A DNA stretch of 64,000 nt from CG1-02-35-72 sp045046885. Lineage in GTDB: Bacteria > Bacteroidota > Bacteroidia > Flavobacteriales > Flavobacteriaceae. Location of the stretch: assembly GCA_045046885.1 (NCBI GenBank), contig JASFYX010000002.1, positions 62,001 to 126,000 of the forward strand, read 5' to 3'. Numbering within the stretch: the stretch's first letter is position 1; every line of letters begins with the position of its first letter. Below the pieces are notes generated by a model, which saw only the letters and a program-made list of their open reading frames with translations, searched no databases and was not told where the DNA came from. Below, in pieces: positions 18,287 to 27,301 of the stretch. Made by a program: the position numbers and the translations under genes.

Positions 18287-19516
18287 TTAAATAAGTGTTT
18301 TATTTTTAACAATTGGTTTTGCCCAAAATGAAATACTGAGTACATACAAAAGCACTACAAATACAAAACTCATACCCACTTTTAAAGAAGTGGCATCACT
18401 AATAAAGCCAATTAAAACTTGAACAACAGCTCCTCCCATTATTCCCGACATTAATATTCCTGCAAATGCACCGTGATGTTTACTAACAGAATTCAATGCT
18501 AGTGAAATAATTATAGGATACATAACTGCAAGAAAAAACCCACAACCCTGAAAAGCGTATAATGACCATTTAGCTTGACCAAATAAAGCAATACTAAAAC
18601 CAATTATTGCAAAAACTGTAAATATTCTTAACACTAACTTACTATCTATTAGTTTTAACAAAACAAGCCCTAAAACACTTCCTAAAGTCATTAAACCCCA
18701 AAAATTAGCAACAGCCGTTGCACCCACTGTCTTAAAATCGTAACCATGATATACTTGTAAAAATTTAGACATCCAATACGAAATACCTTGTTCTAAGCCC
18801 ACATATGCAAAAATGCCTAAGAAAAATAAAATAACCGTTTTATTTTTAAACAATTCAAAATAACTGGCTTTACTCCCAACTTTTTCATCTTCTTTTAATT
18901 CCATTTTAGGAAATTTAATACTTAATATCACTAACACCATCACAAAACTCATTAACGAAAATAACACATAAAGAGCTAACCACGACATATTTGCAGGTAC
19001 TAAATCGGTTAATATTTTAGCCAAACTCCTATTAGTTGATGTATTAACATCAGAAACTAGCCAAGTATAAACCATAGGACTAACAAAAGAGGCACCACCA
19101 AAAACCAACTGTGCCAATACTGAATTAAATGCATAATGTTCTTCGCCGCCAGCTACTCGTAAAAGGGGATTTATAACCACTTGTAACATTGCCATTCCAG
19201 AACCTATGGTAAATAGCGATACTAAAAACATAGTAAAACTTGGAAAAATTACAAATAATAAAGATCCTAAAAACGATAGCAAAAATGCGGTAGATAATAC
19301 TAATTTCTCTCCATAGCGCTCTAACATAAAACCCGCAGGAATAGACATCACGCCATAAGCTATAAAAAAAGCAAAAGGTAATAGACCTGCCATGGTTTCA
19401 CTCAGTTTAAAACTTAAAGAAACACTCGGATTTAAAGCCCCAAGAATATTGGTTAAAAAAGAGATTACAAAAAAAGTGACAAGCACCAAAATGATAAGAC
19501 CATAATTGCGTTTCAT
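18287..19516 (-). CDS. MFS transporter, FucP-like sugar family
   Basis: A 409-residue protein with about 12 membrane helices. FFIAYGVMSIPAGFMLERYGEK and VINPLLRVAGGEEHYAFNSVLAQLVFGGASFVSP match the fucose/glucose:H+ symporter branch of the MFS. It likely imports a sugar across the inner membrane. The substrate is not resolved. No catabolic genes sit next to it. Confidence 0.85.
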   Translation of the reverse strand: MKRNYGLIILVLVTFFVISFLTNILGALNPSVSLSFKLSETMAGLLPFAFFIAYGVMSIPAGFMLERYGEKLVLSTAFLLSFLGSLLFVIFPSFTMFLVSLFTIGSGMAMLQVVINPLLRVAGGEEHYAFNSVLAQLVFGGASFVSPMVYTWLVSDVNTSTNRSLAKILTDLVPANMSWLALYVLFSLMSFVMVLVILSIKFPKMELKEDEKVGSKASYFELFKNKTVILFFLGIFAYVGLEQGISYWMSKFLQVYHGYDFKTVGATAVANFWGLMTLGSVLGLVLLKLIDSKLVLRIFTVFAIIGFSIALFGQAKWSLYAFQGCGFFLAVMYPIIISLALNSVSKHHGAFAGILMSGIMGGAVVQVLIGFISDATSLKVGMSFVFVVLLYVLSISFWAKPIVKNKTLI

Positions 19517-19595
19517 AACTATAATTTAATCTCAAAAATAAACTTTTAAGACTAGAATTAAGCTATTTATGGAATTAAAATATCCTTTCGGTGAC

Positions 19596-20651
19596 TTATA
19601 GGGGGTTATACATCTTTTTATAATAATCTTGATAAGCTCCTGATGTGACATTATTAAGCCATTCACTGTTGTCAAGATACCAATCAATGGTTTTTGACAA
19701 ACCTTCTTCAAAAGTTACTGAAGGCTTCCAACCCAAATCTTTGTTGAGTTTGGTCGCATCTATGGCATAACGGCGGTCATGACCGGCACGGTCTTTTACA
19801 TAAGTAATCAATTTGGCGGCTGTACCAGGGGTCTTGTTTAGTTTTTCGTCCATTAATTGACACAAAATTTTGATTAAATCTAAATTTGTCCACTCATTAA
19901 AACCACCAATATTATAGGTTTTACCCACTTTTGCTTGATGAAAAATAGTATCAATCGCTTTAGCGTGATCATCCACAAATAACCAATCGCGTGTGTATTG
20001 GCCATCGCCATAAACTGGCAAAGCTTTACCGTTTTGAATGTTATTAATAAAAAGCGGAATCAACTTTTCTGGAAATTGATTGGCACCGTAATTATTAGAA
20101 CAGTTACTTATAACAAAAGGCATATCATAAGTATTGCCAAAAGAACGCACTAAATGATCTGAAGATGCTTTTGAAGCGGCATAAGGCGATTGTGGATCAT
20201 ACGAAGTGGTTTCTTTAAACAAACCTGTTTTACCCAACGAACCATAGACCTCATCTGTAGAAACATGATAGAATAATTTATCGGTATAATTGTCTTGCCA
20301 GATATCGCGAAAAGCATTTAACAGGTTGGCTGTTCCCAAAACATTGGTTTCTATAAAAGCATTTGGATCTTTTATAGAGCGATCTACATGACTTTCGGCT
20401 GCCAAGTGAATAACGGCGTCAAATTGATGCGTTTTAAAAAGGGAATTGATAGCCTCAATATTTTTTATATCAGCCTTTAAAAAGGTGTAATTTGGGGCAC
20501 TTTCAATATCTTTTATATTTTCTAGATTCCCCGCATAAGTCAATGCATCTAAATTATAAATATGATAGTTTGGGTAGTTATTTACAAATAAACGTACTAC
20601 GTGTGAACCTATAAAACCCGCACCGCCTGTGATTAAAATTTTTTTTGTCAT
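19596..20651 (-). CDS. rfbB: dTDP-glucose 4,6-dehydratase
   Basis: A 351-residue extended SDR. GGAGFIGSHVVRLF is the NAD-binding motif, VSTDEVYGSLG holds the Thr-Asp-Glu active-site signature, and YAASKASSDHLVRSFGNTY holds YxxxK. It makes dTDP-4-keto-6-deoxyglucose for surface polysaccharide sugars. rmlA, rmlC and rmlD are not in the window. It is the last gene of a minus-strand run with galE and the DegT aminotransferase. Confidence 0.95.
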   Translation of the reverse strand: MTKKILITGGAGFIGSHVVRLFVNNYPNYHIYNLDALTYAGNLENIKDIESAPNYTFLKADIKNIEAINSLFKTHQFDAVIHLAAESHVDRSIKDPNAFIETNVLGTANLLNAFRDIWQDNYTDKLFYHVSTDEVYGSLGKTGLFKETTSYDPQSPYAASKASSDHLVRSFGNTYDMPFVISNCSNNYGANQFPEKLIPLFINNIQNGKALPVYGDGQYTRDWLFVDDHAKAIDTIFHQAKVGKTYNIGGFNEWTNLDLIKILCQLMDEKLNKTPGTAAKLITYVKDRAGHDRRYAIDATKLNKDLGWKPSVTFEEGLSKTIDWYLDNSEWLNNVTSGAYQDYYKKMYNPL

Positions 20652-20678
20652 TTTATAATTATAAATTTAGTGTTAAGA

Positions 20679-20984
20679 CTACTCTTCTGCAAAGACATCA
20701 AAATGTTTTACTTTTTCTTTAAATTCTAATAAATACTTTTTGTCTTCGGGGTAGTATTTTGCTTTTTCAAAATCTTCTCCGGCAAAGTTTTTAATAAGGT
20801 CAATATTTTCCCAAAAAGTAATTAGTGTAAAGTGACCTGCATTTTCTGATATGTTCCTTAAAAAGGTCAATTTAACAAATCCTTTTGTTTTTCGGTAATC
20901 CGGAATGGCTTTATATTTCATAAAGGCTGTGTACGCCTCATAATCTTCAATTCTCGTTCTACCTTGCCAAATTCTTGCAATCAT
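20679..20984 (-). CDS. antibiotic biosynthesis monooxygenase (ABM)-like small protein
   Basis: 101 residues from the ATG at 20984 (MIARIWQGRTRIEDYEAYTAFM). A longer frame upstream runs into the GNAT gene and is not convincing. The dimeric alpha-beta barrel signature and TLITFWENIDLIKNFAGED...AKYYPED are typical of ABM-domain proteins, which often have no known substrate. The start lies 10 bp after the GNAT stop, so the two are likely cotranscribed. Confidence 0.75.
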   Translation of the reverse strand: MIARIWQGRTRIEDYEAYTAFMKYKAIPDYRKTKGFVKLTFLRNISENAGHFTLITFWENIDLIKNFAGEDFEKAKYYPEDKKYLLEFKEKVKHFDVFAEE

Positions 20985-20994
20985 CTTTATATTG

Positions 20995-21402
20995 TTAATG
21001 CTCTTTACCTTTATATATCCACATTGGCTGGGTTTTTCCCGCTCTTTCAAATCCGGCTTTTTTATAAAAATCAATAGATTCACCGTCTGCGGTTAACATT
21101 TGCATATGAAAACCCTTGTATTTCTCTTGCATTTTATCCATTATCATTAGACCAATTCCTTTTCTTTGATAATTTGGATGTACAAGAAGATGAGGGTAAT
21201 AAACAACTAAAAAACCATCGGAAATAGCATTTCCAATACCAACTAATTTGTTTTTATGCCAAGCTGATATCAAAGAATGTGAACTAGTTAAAGCTTTGTA
21301 TAATGCAGTTGGTTTTTTAGCCGAACTCCAATTATTAACTTTGTATAATTCAATAATTTCATCTACTTCTATATCTCTTTTTTCTGAAATTATTATATCC
21401 AT
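20995..21402 (-). CDS. GNAT family N-acetyltransferase
   Basis: A 135-residue protein. VHPNYQRKGIGLMIMDKMQEKY contains the Q/RxxGxG acetyl-CoA loop, and FYKKAGFERAG is the C-terminal motif. The acceptor is unknown. It lies between galE and the ABM gene inside the sugar-nucleotide run, which does not by itself prove a role in sugar acetylation. Confidence 0.85.
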   Translation of the reverse strand: MDIIISEKRDIEVDEIIELYKVNNWSSAKKPTALYKALTSSHSLISAWHKNKLVGIGNAISDGFLVVYYPHLLVHPNYQRKGIGLMIMDKMQEKYKGFHMQMLTADGESIDFYKKAGFERAGKTQPMWIYKGKEH

Positions 21403-21422
21403 TTGTCAAATTTTTCAGATCT

Positions 21423-22448
21423 TTACCCCTGTTTTAACTGCCAGACCCAAGCCGATTTTAAAGCATCTTCCAAATTTTCTTTGGCCTGCCAACCTAAAAC
21501 TTTATTTGCTTTTGTGGTATCGGCATAAGCGGCGGTGATATCGCCCGCTCTACGCCCGACAATTTTATAATTTAACTTTAATTTATTTACCTTTTCAAAA
21601 GTCTTTATCACTTCTAAAACCGAACTGCCTCTACCCGTACCTACATTAAAAACTTCGAAAGCTGTTTCTTGTTTGTTTTCTAAGAGTCGTTCAACCGCTT
21701 TAACATGTGCTTTGGCTAAATCGACCACGTGAATGTAATCGCGTACCGCTGTGCCGTCTTCGGTGGGGTAATCGTTTCCAAACACCCTTAATTCAGGTCT
21801 GATTTTCGCAGCGGTTTGGGTGACAAACGGAATTAAATTCTGAGGTACACCTAAGGGTAATTCACCTATCAACGCACTTTTGTGGGCTCCAATCGGATTA
21901 AAATAACGCAAGGCAATGGCTTTTAGAGCACTTGCTTTTGTGGTATCGTATAAAATTTCTTCGCCTATTTGTTTGGTGTTACCGTAAGGCGATTCGGCGG
22001 GTTTAATCGGCGCTTCCTCGGTAATCGGCAAGCTCTCGGCTTGACCGTAAACTGTACAAGAAGAACTGAAAATAATATTTGGGTTTTTATTTTCTAACAT
22101 CACCTGTAACAAATTGACCAAACTCGACAAGTTATTTTCGTAATAAGACAAAGGTTTTTCTACACTTTCGCCCACCGCTTTATAGGCAGCAAAATGAATG
22201 ACACCATCAATTTTATGGTTTTTAAAAACCTGTAGGATACTTGATTTTTCTTTTAAATCTATATTATAATAAACAGGTTTTATATCAGTAATAGCTGTGA
22301 TTCCTTCTAAAACAGACAAGCGGGTATTGGATAAATTATCGATTATAACCACCTCGTAACCTCTCTCTTGCAAAGCCACAACGGTATGCGACCCAATATA
22401 ACCCAATCCGCCTGTGACTAAAATAGTATGTGTGTTATTTTGTGACAA
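21423..22448 (-). CDS. galE: UDP-glucose 4-epimerase
   Basis: A 341-residue extended SDR. VTGGLGYIGSHTVVALQERGYEVVIIDNLSN is the NAD motif, SSSCTVYGQ and YGNTKQIGEEIL hold the catalytic Ser and YxxxK, and ALRYFNPIGAHKSALIGE is the GalE sugar-binding segment. It interconverts UDP-glucose and UDP-galactose. Its first 14 bases overlap the end of the aminotransferase gene, suggesting translational coupling. Confidence 0.95.
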   Translation of the reverse strand: MSQNNTHTILVTGGLGYIGSHTVVALQERGYEVVIIDNLSNTRLSVLEGITAITDIKPVYYNIDLKEKSSILQVFKNHKIDGVIHFAAYKAVGESVEKPLSYYENNLSSLVNLLQVMLENKNPNIIFSSSCTVYGQAESLPITEEAPIKPAESPYGNTKQIGEEILYDTTKASALKAIALRYFNPIGAHKSALIGELPLGVPQNLIPFVTQTAAKIRPELRVFGNDYPTEDGTAVRDYIHVVDLAKAHVKAVERLLENKQETAFEVFNVGTGRGSSVLEVIKTFEKVNKLKLNYKIVGRRAGDITAAYADTTKANKVLGWQAKENLEDALKSAWVWQLKQG

Positions 22449-23565
22449 ATTCTATTATTTTATCAGTTATAAAAGTCAGTTGTTCCTCTTCAAATTCGGT
22501 GTGCATCGGCAGTGATAAAACCTCTTCTGCCAATTGGTTGGTTACTTTAAAATCGGCTTCGTTATAACGTTTATCGGCGTAAGCTTTTTGAGCGTGTAAA
22601 GGCACCGGATAATAAATAGCGCAAGGAATTCCAGCGTCTAATAAATATTGATGTAAGTCATTGCGATTAACATCGTGGATTTTTAAGGTGTATTGGTGAA
22701 AAACGTGCGTGGTGAAATCACTTGTAACAGGTGTCTCTAATTGAGGAAACTTTTCAAAAACCTTGTTGTAGAATTCAGCTGCTTTTAAACGGGCTGCACA
22801 ATAGCTGTCTAATTTGGGTAATTTTACATTTAAAATAGCCGCTTGAATGCTGTCGAGGCGCGAATTAACACCCACTACATCGTGATAATAACGACGGTAC
22901 ATCCCGTGATTGACCATCCCTCTTATGGTATGCGCCAAGGCATCATCATTGGTAAAAATAGCACCTCCATCTCCAAAACAACCTAAATTTTTAGACGGAA
23001 AAAATGAAGTTGTGCCCAACGTTCCAATCGTTCCAGCTTTTTTAACCGAGCCATCCGCAAAGGTATAGTTGGCACCAATGGCTTGCGCCGTATCTTCAAT
23101 CACATATAAATTATGTTCTTTGGCAACTGCTAAAACAGCTTCCATATTGGCGCATTGCCCAAATAAATGAACCGGTACAATGGCTTTGGTTTTGGGTGTG
23201 ATGGCTTTTTTTAAAGCGGTAATATCCATATTAAAGGTATCGGCTTCTACATCTACCAAAACGGGTGTGAGTTTTAAAAGAGCAATCACTTCAACGGTGG
23301 CGGCAAAGGTAAAATCGGCTGTAATCACCTCATCGCCTTGCTCAAGTCCGAGTCCCATCATGGCAATTTGCAAAGCATCTGTGCCATTGGCACAAGGAAT
23401 AACGTGTTTAACGCCTAAATACACTTCTAAATTGGCTTGAAATTCTTTGACCTTTGGACCATTTATATAAGCCGATGTATCTAAAACACTCTGAATTGCG
23501 CTGTCTATTTCGGGTTTTATTTTTTGATATTGACTTTGTAAGTCAACCATTTGTAATTTTTTCAT
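22435..23565 (-). CDS. DegT/DnrJ/EryC1/StrS-family sugar aminotransferase
   Basis: A 376-residue PLP enzyme. CANGTDALQIAMMGLGL, FTFAATVEVIALLKLTPVLVDV, and TSFFPSKNLGCFGDGGAI with the PLP lysine are family signatures, and HVFHQYTLKI and CAIYYPVPLHAQKAY follow. These enzymes aminate 3- or 4-keto nucleotide sugars for surface glycans. With rfbB in the same run, a dTDP-amino-deoxy sugar is a possible product, but the exact substrate is not readable. Confidence 0.92.
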   Translation of the reverse strand: MKKLQMVDLQSQYQKIKPEIDSAIQSVLDTSAYINGPKVKEFQANLEVYLGVKHVIPCANGTDALQIAMMGLGLEQGDEVITADFTFAATVEVIALLKLTPVLVDVEADTFNMDITALKKAITPKTKAIVPVHLFGQCANMEAVLAVAKEHNLYVIEDTAQAIGANYTFADGSVKKAGTIGTLGTTSFFPSKNLGCFGDGGAIFTNDDALAHTIRGMVNHGMYRRYYHDVVGVNSRLDSIQAAILNVKLPKLDSYCAARLKAAEFYNKVFEKFPQLETPVTSDFTTHVFHQYTLKIHDVNRNDLHQYLLDAGIPCAIYYPVPLHAQKAYADKRYNEADFKVTNQLAEEVLSLPMHTEFEEEQLTFITDKIIEFVTK

Positions 23566-23600
23566 AGGGTATTTTAATAAAAATACAAATCTAATAAATA

Positions 23601-23633
23601 TTTGGGTTAAACAGGCTTAAATCCGTAATTTAG
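23601..23633 (+). promoter_or_regulatory. predicted Bacteroidota-type promoter of waaA
   Basis: TTTG at 23601-23604 and TAATTTAG at 23626-23633 (one mismatch to TAnnTTTG), separated by 21 bp, just ahead of the ATG at 23643. The leader would be very short. Confidence 0.45.
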
Positions 23634-23642
23634 CAGGCTACT

Positions 23643-24881
23643 ATGAACCTCCTTTATAATATTATTGTTTACGTTGCTATTGGTGGCGTTAAGTTGTTGT
23701 CTTTATTCGACAATAAGCTCAATATTTTTGTAAAAGGGCGTCGGAATATTTTTAAAGATTTAGCAACTCATTTATCTGATAAAGATAATGTTATTTGGTT
23801 TCACAGTGCTTCTTTGGGGGAGTTTGAACAAGGTATTCCCATTATCGAAAAATTGAAGGACGCCTATCCAAACTATAAAATTCTGGTTACATTTTTTTCG
23901 CCTTCGGGCTATGAAGTACGCAAAAATTATCCTTTGGCCGATTATGTAACCTACCTGCCTTTTGACACTTACAGAAATGCCCAAAAATTTATTACGCAAG
24001 TCAACCCTAAATTGGCTGTTTTTATAAAATATGAGTTTTGGCCAAATTTTTTAAGGGTTTTAAAACAAAAACAAATTCCCACTATTTTGGTATCGGGTAT
24101 TTTTAGAGAAAATCAGTTGTTCTTTAAGTGGTATGGTGGTTTTTATCGCAAGGCATTGCAAACTTTTAAGCACTTTTTTGTCCAGAATGAACTGTCGGCA
24201 AAACTTTTAAAAAGCATTGGGTTTACAAACATAAGTGTAAGCGGCGACACGCGTTTTGACCGTGTTTACAGCATTATTAAACAACGCCAAAAATTAGCTT
24301 TTATCAGTGATTTTTCTAAAGGCAAAGTAACTTTGGTAGCTGGTAGCACTTGGCCTGATGATGAAGCGATTATTGTCAATTACATAAATAATGAAGCTAC
24401 AGAAAATGAAAAATTTATCTTGGCGCCTCACAACATTAAAGAAGAAGGTATTTTACAACTTATAAAATCTATTGACAAACCTGTTTACCGCTATTCGGAT
24501 GCTAAAAAAAGTCAGACAGCACAAGTGTTAATCATAGATTCTATTGGCTTGTTGACCTCTATTTATGCCTACGCCACCATAGCTTATGTGGGTGGCGGCT
24601 TTAACAAAAGTGGTATTCATAATATTTTAGAACCTGCCACTTATGGCATACCCATAATTATTGGACCTCATTACAGTAAATTTAAAGAAGCAAATGACCT
24701 TACATCTTTAGAGTCATGTAGCAGTATAAATAATAGGGTTACATTTAGCACGACTTTAAGCACATTGGTAAAAAGTCCTGATCTAATAAAAGAAAAAGGC
24801 AAAAAAACTAAAGACTATATCAAAAATAATATTGGTGCTTCGAATATTATTTATAAATTTATCGACAATCTAATATCCTAA
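23643..24881 (+). CDS. waaA: 3-deoxy-D-manno-octulosonic acid (Kdo) transferase
   Basis: A 412-residue GT30 enzyme. The N-terminal helix is followed by IWFHSASLGEFEQGIPIIEKL (SxGE catalytic Glu), TFFSPSGYEV, LVSGIFRENQLFFKWYGGFYRK, VAGSTWPDDEAII and YVGGGFNKSGIHNILEPATYGIP. It transfers Kdo to lipid A precursor at the cytoplasmic face. The Crp/Fnr gene starts 3 bp after its stop, so the regulator may be read from the same transcript. Confidence 0.95.
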   Translation: MNLLYNIIVYVAIGGVKLLSLFDNKLNIFVKGRRNIFKDLATHLSDKDNVIWFHSASLGEFEQGIPIIEKLKDAYPNYKILVTFFSPSGYEVRKNYPLADYVTYLPFDTYRNAQKFITQVNPKLAVFIKYEFWPNFLRVLKQKQIPTILVSGIFRENQLFFKWYGGFYRKALQTFKHFFVQNELSAKLLKSIGFTNISVSGDTRFDRVYSIIKQRQKLAFISDFSKGKVTLVAGSTWPDDEAIIVNYINNEATENEKFILAPHNIKEEGILQLIKSIDKPVYRYSDAKKSQTAQVLIIDSIGLLTSIYAYATIAYVGGGFNKSGIHNILEPATYGIPIIIGPHYSKFKEANDLTSLESCSSINNRVTFSTTLSTLVKSPDLIKEKGKKTKDYIKNNIGASNIIYKFIDNLIS

Positions 24882-24884
24882 AAA

Positions 24885-25517
24885 ATGAGAGAAAAATTAT
24901 ACGATTATTACAATGTAATATTTGAACCTGAACTCATTGAAGACATCATTAAACACGGTACCTTTAAAAATATAAAAAAAGGAGAATTCCTTATAGATAT
25001 TAATCAAGTAATATCAGAAATTCCATTACTCTTAAACGGCGCTATAAAAATTGTGCGCGAAAATGCCAAAGGTGAAGAATTGTTACTCTATTTCTTAGAG
25101 CGTGGCGATACCTGTGCTATCTCTTTTAACAATTGCATACGTCGTAAACGAAGTTTGGTACGCGGTATTGCCGAAAAAGATACCGAAGCCATTTTCTTAC
25201 CCATTGCAAAGCTTGATGATTGGCTAATAAAATACAAAACCTGGCGCGAATTTGTTATAGACAGTTACAACATTAGACTTGATGAGATGATAGAAGCCAT
25301 TGACACACTAGCTTTTATGAATATGGACGAAAGGTTGCACAAATACCTATCTGATAAGGTAAAAGTTATGCGCGATACCAGTTTAAATACAACACATTTT
25401 CAAATTGCACAAGACCTAAATACCTCTCGCGTTGTTGTCTCTCGACTCTTAAAACAACTTGAAAATAAAGGTAAAATAAAGCTCCATAGAAACAAGATAG
25501 AAGTCTTAGATTTTTAA
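24885..25517 (+). CDS. Crp/Fnr family transcriptional regulator (first paralogue of the island)
   Basis: A 210-residue protein: N-terminal cyclic-nucleotide-like beta-barrel (residues about 20-115) and C-terminal winged HTH (THFQIAQDLNTSRVVVSRLLKQLENKG). There are no FNR-type N-terminal iron-sulfur cysteines. A pair of Cys sits in the barrel, GDTCAISFNNC, spaced C-X6-C. The recognition helix has SRVVVSR. The gene sits just ahead of a GTGAT-N4-ATCAC palindrome and the YeeE/YedE genes. This makes it a candidate sensor for reactive sulfur species acting through the Cys pair, which is inference only. Confidence 0.85.
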   Translation: MREKLYDYYNVIFEPELIEDIIKHGTFKNIKKGEFLIDINQVISEIPLLLNGAIKIVRENAKGEELLLYFLERGDTCAISFNNCIRRKRSLVRGIAEKDTEAIFLPIAKLDDWLIKYKTWREFVIDSYNIRLDEMIEAIDTLAFMNMDERLHKYLSDKVKVMRDTSLNTTHFQIAQDLNTSRVVVSRLLKQLENKGKIKLHRNKIEVLDF

Positions 25518-25522
25518 AAGAC

Positions 25523-25564
25523 GTGATGTAAATCACTCTCTTTAAAAAAATTTCTATATATTTG
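25523..25564 (+). promoter_or_regulatory. Crp/Fnr-type box plus -7 element upstream of yeeE
   Basis: Palindrome GTGAT-gtaa-ATCAC at 25523-25536 (centre 25529.5) and TATATTTG at 25557-25564, a perfect TAnnTTTG. The centre lies 34.5 bp from the last G, so the box would sit near -41 if transcription starts about 7 bp past the element. Confidence 0.75.
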
Positions 25565-25586
25565 GATTTACTAATAACTAAATCAA

Positions 25587-26144
25587 ATGGATTTTATCTT
25601 TCAACCTTGGCCTTGGTATGCGGCAGGGCCGCTCATTGCACTCACTATGTTTCTGCTTTTTTATTTTGGGAAAAAGCTCGGTATTTCGTCTAACTTAGAA
25701 AATCTTTGCGCCATAGGTGGTGCCGGAAGATTTGTCGGTTTTTTTAAATACGATTGGCGTAAAAATTCTTGGAATCTTATGGTAGTTTTTGGCGTTTTAA
25801 TTGGTGGTTTTATTGCCAGTCATTGGTTAACCATATCAGATACTGTTGCCTTAAATCCACGAACAGTACAAGACTTATCTTCTCTTGGCATTAAAAATGC
25901 TGGAGCACACTATTTACCACCCGAAATTTACAGTATTGATGCGATGCTGTCTTTAAAAGGTTTCGCTATTTTAATTATCGCTGGATTTTTAGTCGGTTTT
26001 GGTTCAAGATATGCCGGCGGTTGTACTTCGGGGCATGGTATTGTTGGTTTGAGTAATCTTGAAATTCCGTCGTTTATTGCCGTTGGCGGATTTTTTATAG
26101 GCGGCCTTATTATGACTTGGTTTATTTTACCTCACATCTTTTAA
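25587..26144 (+). CDS. YeeE/YedE family membrane protein (sulfur-compound transport), first half
   Basis: A 185-residue protein with about 5 membrane helices. The signature FLVGFGSRYAGGCTSGHGIVGLSN holds the GGCTSGH Cys motif known from the thiosulfate channel YeeE. The full-length YeeE is split here into this protein and the following DUF6691 protein. It probably brings thiosulfate or another sulfur species into the cell. Expression is likely driven by the palindrome-containing promoter just upstream. Confidence 0.88.
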   Translation: MDFIFQPWPWYAAGPLIALTMFLLFYFGKKLGISSNLENLCAIGGAGRFVGFFKYDWRKNSWNLMVVFGVLIGGFIASHWLTISDTVALNPRTVQDLSSLGIKNAGAHYLPPEIYSIDAMLSLKGFAILIIAGFLVGFGSRYAGGCTSGHGIVGLSNLEIPSFIAVGGFFIGGLIMTWFILPHIF

Positions 26145-26153
26145 TTTGACGTT

Positions 26154-26567
26154 ATGAAAAATATAAAATTTTTATTGGTTGGTATTTTGTTTGGTATTAT
26201 TCTGACAAAATCTGAGGTTGTCTCTTGGTTTCGTATTTACGAAATGTTTAAGTTTCAATCTTTCCATATGTACGGCGTCATTGGTTCTGCCGTAGTTATT
26301 GGCATGGTACTTATATACTTATTTAAAAATCAAAAAATCAAAACCTATCAAGGTCAAGCCATAATAGTTGAACCTAAGAAAAAAGGGGTCTCTAGAAATC
26401 TTATTGGTGGTATTATTTTTGGTTTCGGTTGGGCTTTAGGCGGCGCTTGCCCAGGCCCTATGTTTGCCTTAGTGGGAAAAGGCGTCATTCCTATTATCGT
26501 CGTATTATTTGGAGCTGTTTTAGGTGCTTTTGCTTATCAAGGCATCAAACATAAATTACCTCATTAA
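26154..26567 (+). CDS. DUF6691 / YeeE-YedE family membrane protein, second half
   Basis: A 137-residue protein with 4 membrane helices. NLIGGIIFGFGWALGGACPGPMFALVGKG carries the GGACPGP Cys motif that matches the second half-site of YeeE. It follows the first half by 9 bp, so the two proteins are likely a heterodimeric transporter. Confidence 0.88.
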   Translation: MKNIKFLLVGILFGIILTKSEVVSWFRIYEMFKFQSFHMYGVIGSAVVIGMVLIYLFKNQKIKTYQGQAIIVEPKKKGVSRNLIGGIIFGFGWALGGACPGPMFALVGKGVIPIIVVLFGAVLGAFAYQGIKHKLPH

Positions 26568-26586
26568 TTTGTAGATATCTAAATTT

Positions 26587-27219
26587 ATGACCGTAGATTC
26601 TTTTGAATTCAAACAATTTTTAAATTCTTTTGACCCCGACATAAGCCACCGATTTTTAAAGTACGGGAAAATTAAAACTGTACCTGCAGATAAGATTATC
26701 TTAGACATTAGAGAAGAAGTTACAAATTTTCCAATAATTATAAAAGGGCTGGCACGTATTACACGCAGAGATGGTAAAGGCAACAGCATTTTATTGCATT
26801 ATTTAACACCTTTTGAAACTTGTGCTATTTCTTTTTTAAATGCTTCTCAAAACAAACCCAATACCATTAGAATGACCGCTAAAACTGAACTTAGTTATCT
26901 TATGGTTCCTACTAATATGGCTAAAAGATGGGTTTTAAAATTCGAAAGTTTTAACAATTATATTACCAGAATGACACAAGAACAAAACGAAAGTCTTGTT
27001 TGTTTAATAAATGAGAAGATTTTCGAAAAATTAGATGTAATACTAAAAAATTATCTACAGTATTTACAACTAAAATTTAAAACTAACACCATAGTTACAA
27101 GTCATCAAGACATTGCCAGAGATCTTTATATTTCGCGTGAATCTATTTCAAGATCCCTTAAAAAAATGGAAAAAAAAGGTTTGCTGAAATTGGGTAGAAA
27201 TAAGATAACTCTTTTATAA
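26587..27219 (+). CDS. Crp/Fnr family transcriptional regulator (second paralogue)
   Basis: A 210-residue paralogue of the protein at 24885 with the same layout: sensor barrel, then HTH SHQDIARDLYISRESISRSLKKMEKKG. The motif ETCAISFLNAS keeps the first Cys of the pair and replaces the second by Ala. The recognition helix SRESISR has the Arg-Glu...Arg set that Crp-family proteins use on GTGA half-sites, so it is a good candidate for the GTGAT-N4-ATCAC box. It lies 19 bp after the DUF6691 gene, in the same operon. Confidence 0.85.
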   Translation: MTVDSFEFKQFLNSFDPDISHRFLKYGKIKTVPADKIILDIREEVTNFPIIIKGLARITRRDGKGNSILLHYLTPFETCAISFLNASQNKPNTIRMTAKTELSYLMVPTNMAKRWVLKFESFNNYITRMTQEQNESLVCLINEKIFEKLDVILKNYLQYLQLKFKTNTIVTSHQDIARDLYISRESISRSLKKMEKKGLLKLGRNKITLL

Positions 27220-27301
27220 TAGGTAAGGCGTTTTTTCAAATCTCAAATTTTAAGTATCCTTTTTTAACTTATCTTTGTCCATAGACATTAAATTGTATAA
27301 A

